Shown here: positions 60,201 to 64,000 of the stretch, piece after piece
Numbering within the stretch: position 1 is the stretch's first letter
Layout: each line of letters starts with the position of its first letter
NCBI GenBank assembly: GCA_037576195.1
Contig: CM075101.1
Coordinates: forward strand, 30,504,001 to 30,568,000
Reading direction: 5' to 3'
DNA length: 64,000 nt
DNA from: Phytoseiulus persimilis
Lineage: Eukaryota > Arthropoda > Arachnida > Mesostigmata > Phytoseiidae
The notes under the pieces: model-generated
Databases searched by the model: none
Seen by the model: the letters and a program-made list of their open reading frames with translations, nothing else
What the model was told of the DNA's origin: nothing
Position numbers and translations under genes: made by a program

Positions 60201-62211
60201 TGCACAGCGTACGCGAGAGAAGAGATGCAAAGCAGATGGAATCCCACGAATGTGGTCGATTTGTTCAGCTGAAGTAGTCCAAGCCCGCTCACTGGCTCAA
60301 GAGATGACATCGAATACGGCGCGTTCAGCGCTACACGTGACTTAAGACTCAGCTTTCTGAAATACTGTCTTTGAATGCCACTTCGTTTTGAGCAACTTCT
60401 CGCTGCTCGGGGGCAAACTGTACCAACATACCACAGATTCATTTCGGCGGAATGCTTTCAAATGGCAAACAGAATGCGATCGTAAAACTCCGTTTTGGTC
60501 AGAAATAAATTCTTTCTATCCTCCTTTCCACGCCATCAGATTCCTCAGGCCGCAGCACGAGGGCAGCCCATTCTTCTCAGGAATCACAAATCGCAGTCTC
60601 ATTGTGAATTATCGTCACAGTATGACCGGAACACCCTTCGTGTTTTGAATAGCGGAGGAACCTGATTGTTTCCACACAGACATCTTGAGCACCGTGTTAA
60701 CAATCATCTTTGCAGAGTGATCTGACGAAACAAAACATTTCTCGAGAAAAAAATTGTGTTGAGCTCACATCAATATCAATCTTTCGATATTTCCGGATTC
60801 CCTTTAGCTCCACAGAGCTCGTGGATGCTAATCCGGAGTTAGTATGGGAAGCATGGGACCTCTCCGGTTTAGACGGATTAGTCCGCTCAAAGATGCGAAC
60901 GTCTACGACTTTGAAGTCAGTCAAACGCTGGTATCGAATGGGGAAACGCAGCGAAAACTCCCAGCCAATATCAACGAACGTTCGATCCGGTTTCCGAGCA
61001 CACGAGCGTCTGTGTGTGAACCATGATGCGGCGCAAACATAGAAATACCCCCTATTCATGGAGCAACCCTAACTCGTGGAACTATTTCCACGAAAACGCT
61101 CGATCCAACGCGGCGTTTGATGAGCCAGTAGCAGCCCACAAACCGAAACGTTAGCTCCACAATATTCGACGTTGTCCTGGAAAACCGACTCAGAAAGCCA
61201 GGGAAAGGTCCTCGGCGAACAGATGGTGAGTCTCCTTTGAATGCTGTGTAGGATCATGCAAACAGCTCGGATTTCACGGAGTTTGAGGAATCAGTGAAAT
61301 GGCACAGTTAAGATCGGAATCAAGCTGTCGAGCTTCATGTCTCGGGATTGACCAATAGAAAACACCGGAAGCGGGCCAAGTCCACGAGTTGAGCGCTCAT
61401 ACGTGATATTTAAGCTCTACCAGAACCATCGTGTGGTACATCTTCGGAACGATCGCGGATGGTGACATCATCGGCAATGATTTCCCTCGCACGTTTCTGG
61501 CGAAGGCCGTTGTAGGATGGAATCACGGTTGATGAAAACAGCTGATTGCAGCGAATGGCAGCTCATGAATACGTCCGTGTAACATCGAGCGGACGCTCGC
61601 TAACTCGATGTTTGAAAACCTTCGTCCAGATGGAAGTTACTCGATTCACAGGAATTCACCGACGCTATCTCGAGCAATATTCGAGCCTCGACGGCTGGTT
61701 CGCTGACATAGCTGGTGATTTCACTGCAGAAACAGTGACATCGCTCCTTCGTTATGGGTCTAATTTGGGAAAGCCTTTCACTGGTATGCGGATATTCCCG
61801 TGTACATACAGAAGCGAACGACAAAAACGGAACACAAACTTTCTAGGGGCCCAGCGTCGTACTCCCCACCGGAGAATGTCGTTCTTCCGGCGCTTTCCAG
61901 TAAGAGGGAATAAGTGCTTTTTTAAACCGTACTCGTCGGTTTTCTGTGGCACCTATCGAAGCGGAGAAAACGAATCCGAACGGAAGTCTGCGAGCACATG
62001 GCCCGCTCAGCGATCCCTGCGACGACTCAGACTGTACTTCGCTGGAAAAAAAACAAAACACAGAACCTAAAAGCTGGTGACATGAACTGACAGCATGGAA
62101 CAACACTTGGGCTTTGTAGCTGGAGCCTCCGGCAAACATTGAGTCACACTCCAAAGATTTCCAGCGAGCGATCTGCATTCTGGCTTGGGTTTCATCGCCA
62201 AATGCGGTTGA
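57238..62211. other. no firm gene
   Basis: Open frames on both strands. The most protein-like are minus 59361-59083 (DDPRLL-type helical, containing LLEELAISRYYIAGLKLSS), plus 59907-60161 (ADKLQSRLDENRRASLESLG) and plus 61632-61830 (EVTRFTGIHRRYLEQYSSLD). None has a family motif or a full splice chain. Confidence 0.3.
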
Positions 62212-62713
62212 TTCCACGGATGCAAAGATTGTGCACTGACCCAGAACGTCGGCGGGGGTCGAAGAAGAAAAAAACACAAAAAATTGGAGGAGCTCTTTCT
62301 GTGGAAAATAAGACAACAAGTTCCAGGCGAATTGGTTCTTGGAGAATGTTTGGAGTACTCTCCCGACGTCACTTGGCGTCAGCCGACGGACTGGCCGGCG
62401 GTGAATCATACCGAAGCCTGCAGTTTTCGTTCCATCCACGAGGACAATGAGGATCTCCCCGCGGTCGTGGCGACTTGGTAAGACGAATCGGGAGACGCTG
62501 CTGGTGCCGCCATCAATAGGTCGAATATACTGTAGGTGGATCAGCACAGAAGCAGTGGTTCCGCAGTGGTCACGACTTCACCTTCGAGGCCACAACAACG
62601 CGATGGACGTCCACTACCAGATCAAGCGGAATCAAGTCGGGACACTTGTGAACATCGGCCCCCCGATTTGCGTGCTCCGGACCAAGCCGTTGGTATCGCG
62701 CTACAGGGCTTGA
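62212..62713 (+). CDS. probable two-exon 3' end of an unknown gene
   Basis: Exon 1 is open from about 62212 to the donor ACTTG|GTAAGA at 62477. Exon 2 runs from the acceptor CTGTAG (starts 62536) to the stop at 62711-62713. Phase 2 agrees and joins VVATW to WISTEAVVPQW. The reading starts with a basic run (GGGRRRKKHKKLEELFLWK), then VPGELVLGECLEYSPDVTW, PAVNHTEACSFRSIHEDNED, and in exon 2 HNNAMDVHYQIKRNQVGTLV. Trp and Cys content and the phase match support coding, although a 234-codon minus ORF (62547-61843) covers the same DNA. Family not recognised. A later exon after the acceptor at 62744 (SFFGPSDLCTWCTLTF) may belong to it. Confidence 0.45.
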
Positions 62714-64000
62714 CCGGCTCTTTTCCTGGATTTCCCCATTTTCAGAGCTTCTTCGGTCCCTCTGATCTCTGTACATGGTGTACGCTCACATTTCCGAAGA
62801 TCAAAATATTATGTATCGCTGAATCGCACTCAATTATTATATATGCCGAGTCGTCCTTTCCACCGAAGTTCTGGTGGGAGGCCGAAGGAAAGGTTCCATC
62901 TTTCCCATACTCAGCGGGATGTATCGACGGATGGTGAATTCATCCGTTGGTGTACCAACCTCCCAACGAGGCTGAAACGTGTTAACGAGTTCTCAGTGCT
63001 TGAAACTCCATTTCGACAGCTTCGATATTTCGATTTCACATCAAATCGTTCAACTGCGTCGAGCAACTCCCCGACGCCAGCACTGGGGTGCATGAGGAAA
63101 GCCATTCTGTTAGGAGAATGGATGCTATCGAGGGCTGATTCCGCCGCGAATTTTCCGACACCGAAATTACGAGCGCAGCAAACATTCAGGATCGACGGAA
63201 AACGGCACGTTCAGCTTTGGCGTCGATTCTCGGCTGCGTTGGCCATCTGAGCGCAGCGGCAGTGTTCGCTATATTGACCTTACCTCTGATCAGAATGATA
63301 TGTTCCGGGAAGTTTGCTGACGGGAGGAAGACGCCCGGGATTGAGCCGATTCACCCACATAATTCGATTGGATCTTAATGAGTACACAGAGACGATTCGG
63401 CGCTCCAGCGAGACCTTCGAGCTCCACCTCTGGACCCTTCCATTCTACCTGGAGATCAATTCAAGGAGAAAATAGATCGATCGCGATTGAAACGAAGTCT
63501 GGAGCGGGAGAAAATAATACAGAAAACTGTATTAAGAACAGGAAACTGGACGGACTCCATGTCCCGGCGAGATGGGAACCCATGTTAACCATTACGGGGA
63601 TAATCACGGGAACTTTCTATGGCTGCTGAATGAATTCACTCGGTGGCTCCTAGCGCCGCTGATGCTCATCTCGCATCTGAACCGCCAGATGTTTACCGAG
63701 ACTCGAGTCTCTGTTGTCGTCGACCGGTCAAAATCGGGCAAACGGAAACATGAGAAAAATTTTAAATCAAGATTTCGCTGTTTATATTAGTCTTTGTTTG
63801 ATGCTTCTGTGCTCTCGCTGTTTCGACGCGATCCCTGCATCTCTCTGGCTTCGATTCTCGCTTCGTCCATTTCTCTCTCCAAGCCGTCGTTGTCTTCGGC
63901 TCGGGCTGCTTGAGCGTTCGAACTCAGCAACCCTCCATCGAATCCAGCTTTCGAAGTCGCTCACCGAAATCGTCCCATCATAGCATTCCACAAGGCTAGG
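62714..64000. other. unassigned
   Basis: An exon-like open stretch 62745-62937 follows a TTTTCAG acceptor and contains KFWWEAEGKVPSFPYSAGC. The remainder shows only overlapping short frames on both strands. Confidence 0.3.

Noticed and set aside
61843-62547. 234-codon minus ORF, the longest uninterrupted shadow-type frame outside the CRAL-TRIO gene
   Set aside because: It overlaps a phase-matched plus-strand exon pair with good splice sites; its composition is Ser/Phe-rich without motifs. Kept only as an alternative.
1-64000. CRISPR arrays, bacterial operons, rRNA genes
   Set aside because: No regularly spaced direct repeats, no chains of intronless genes with ribosome sites, and no conserved rRNA blocks were seen; gene structure is eukaryotic.

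Overview
The window looks like nuclear DNA of an arthropod, most likely a chelicerate such as a mite. The genes are split by short GT..AG introns of about 35-600 bases, with a few of 1.4-1.7 kb. AATAAA signals follow several genes and base composition is near balanced. The recognisable products are animal families: a CRAL-TRIO lipid-binding protein, a cytosolic carboxypeptidase of the CCP1/NNA1 group, an arthropod CUB protein, a cystatin-like protein, an inward-rectifier potassium channel and a GMC oxidoreductase. The mite guess is inference; nothing seen here fixes the species.

Layout. 0.5-1.3 kb holds a single-exon CRAL-TRIO gene on the minus strand. 2.75-4.86 kb is a decayed mariner-type transposon with divergent inverted ends. 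About 5-15 kb is poor in convincing genes. 15.2-19.5 kb holds the carboxypeptidase. 21.8-26.2 kb holds the CUB protein and the cystatin-like protein, both with signal peptides. From 26 to 47 kb there are several small genes or single exons that I cannot name, many with a signal peptide or a hydrophobic tail. 48.3-51.1 kb is the potassium channel, with a long antisense ORF in its first visible intron. 52.6-57.2 kb is one eleven-exon GMC oxidoreductase gene. 57.2-64 kb is unclear except for two exons near 62.3 kb.

Two observations matter for any user. First, the GMC gene and the channel show good splice sites and conserved motifs but are broken at several places by single-base frame changes, at least one in a T run. 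This suggests uncorrected base insertions or deletions in the assembly at least as much as true pseudogenes. Second, 21-37 kb is rich in small secreted or membrane-anchored proteins (CUB, cystatin-like, a four-helix-like Cys protein with a C-terminal anchor, and others). None of these sets forms a recognisable pathway; they look like lineage-specific extracellular proteins rather than one system.

Exon limits were found by eye from splice consensus and phase agreement; they may be off by a base or two.
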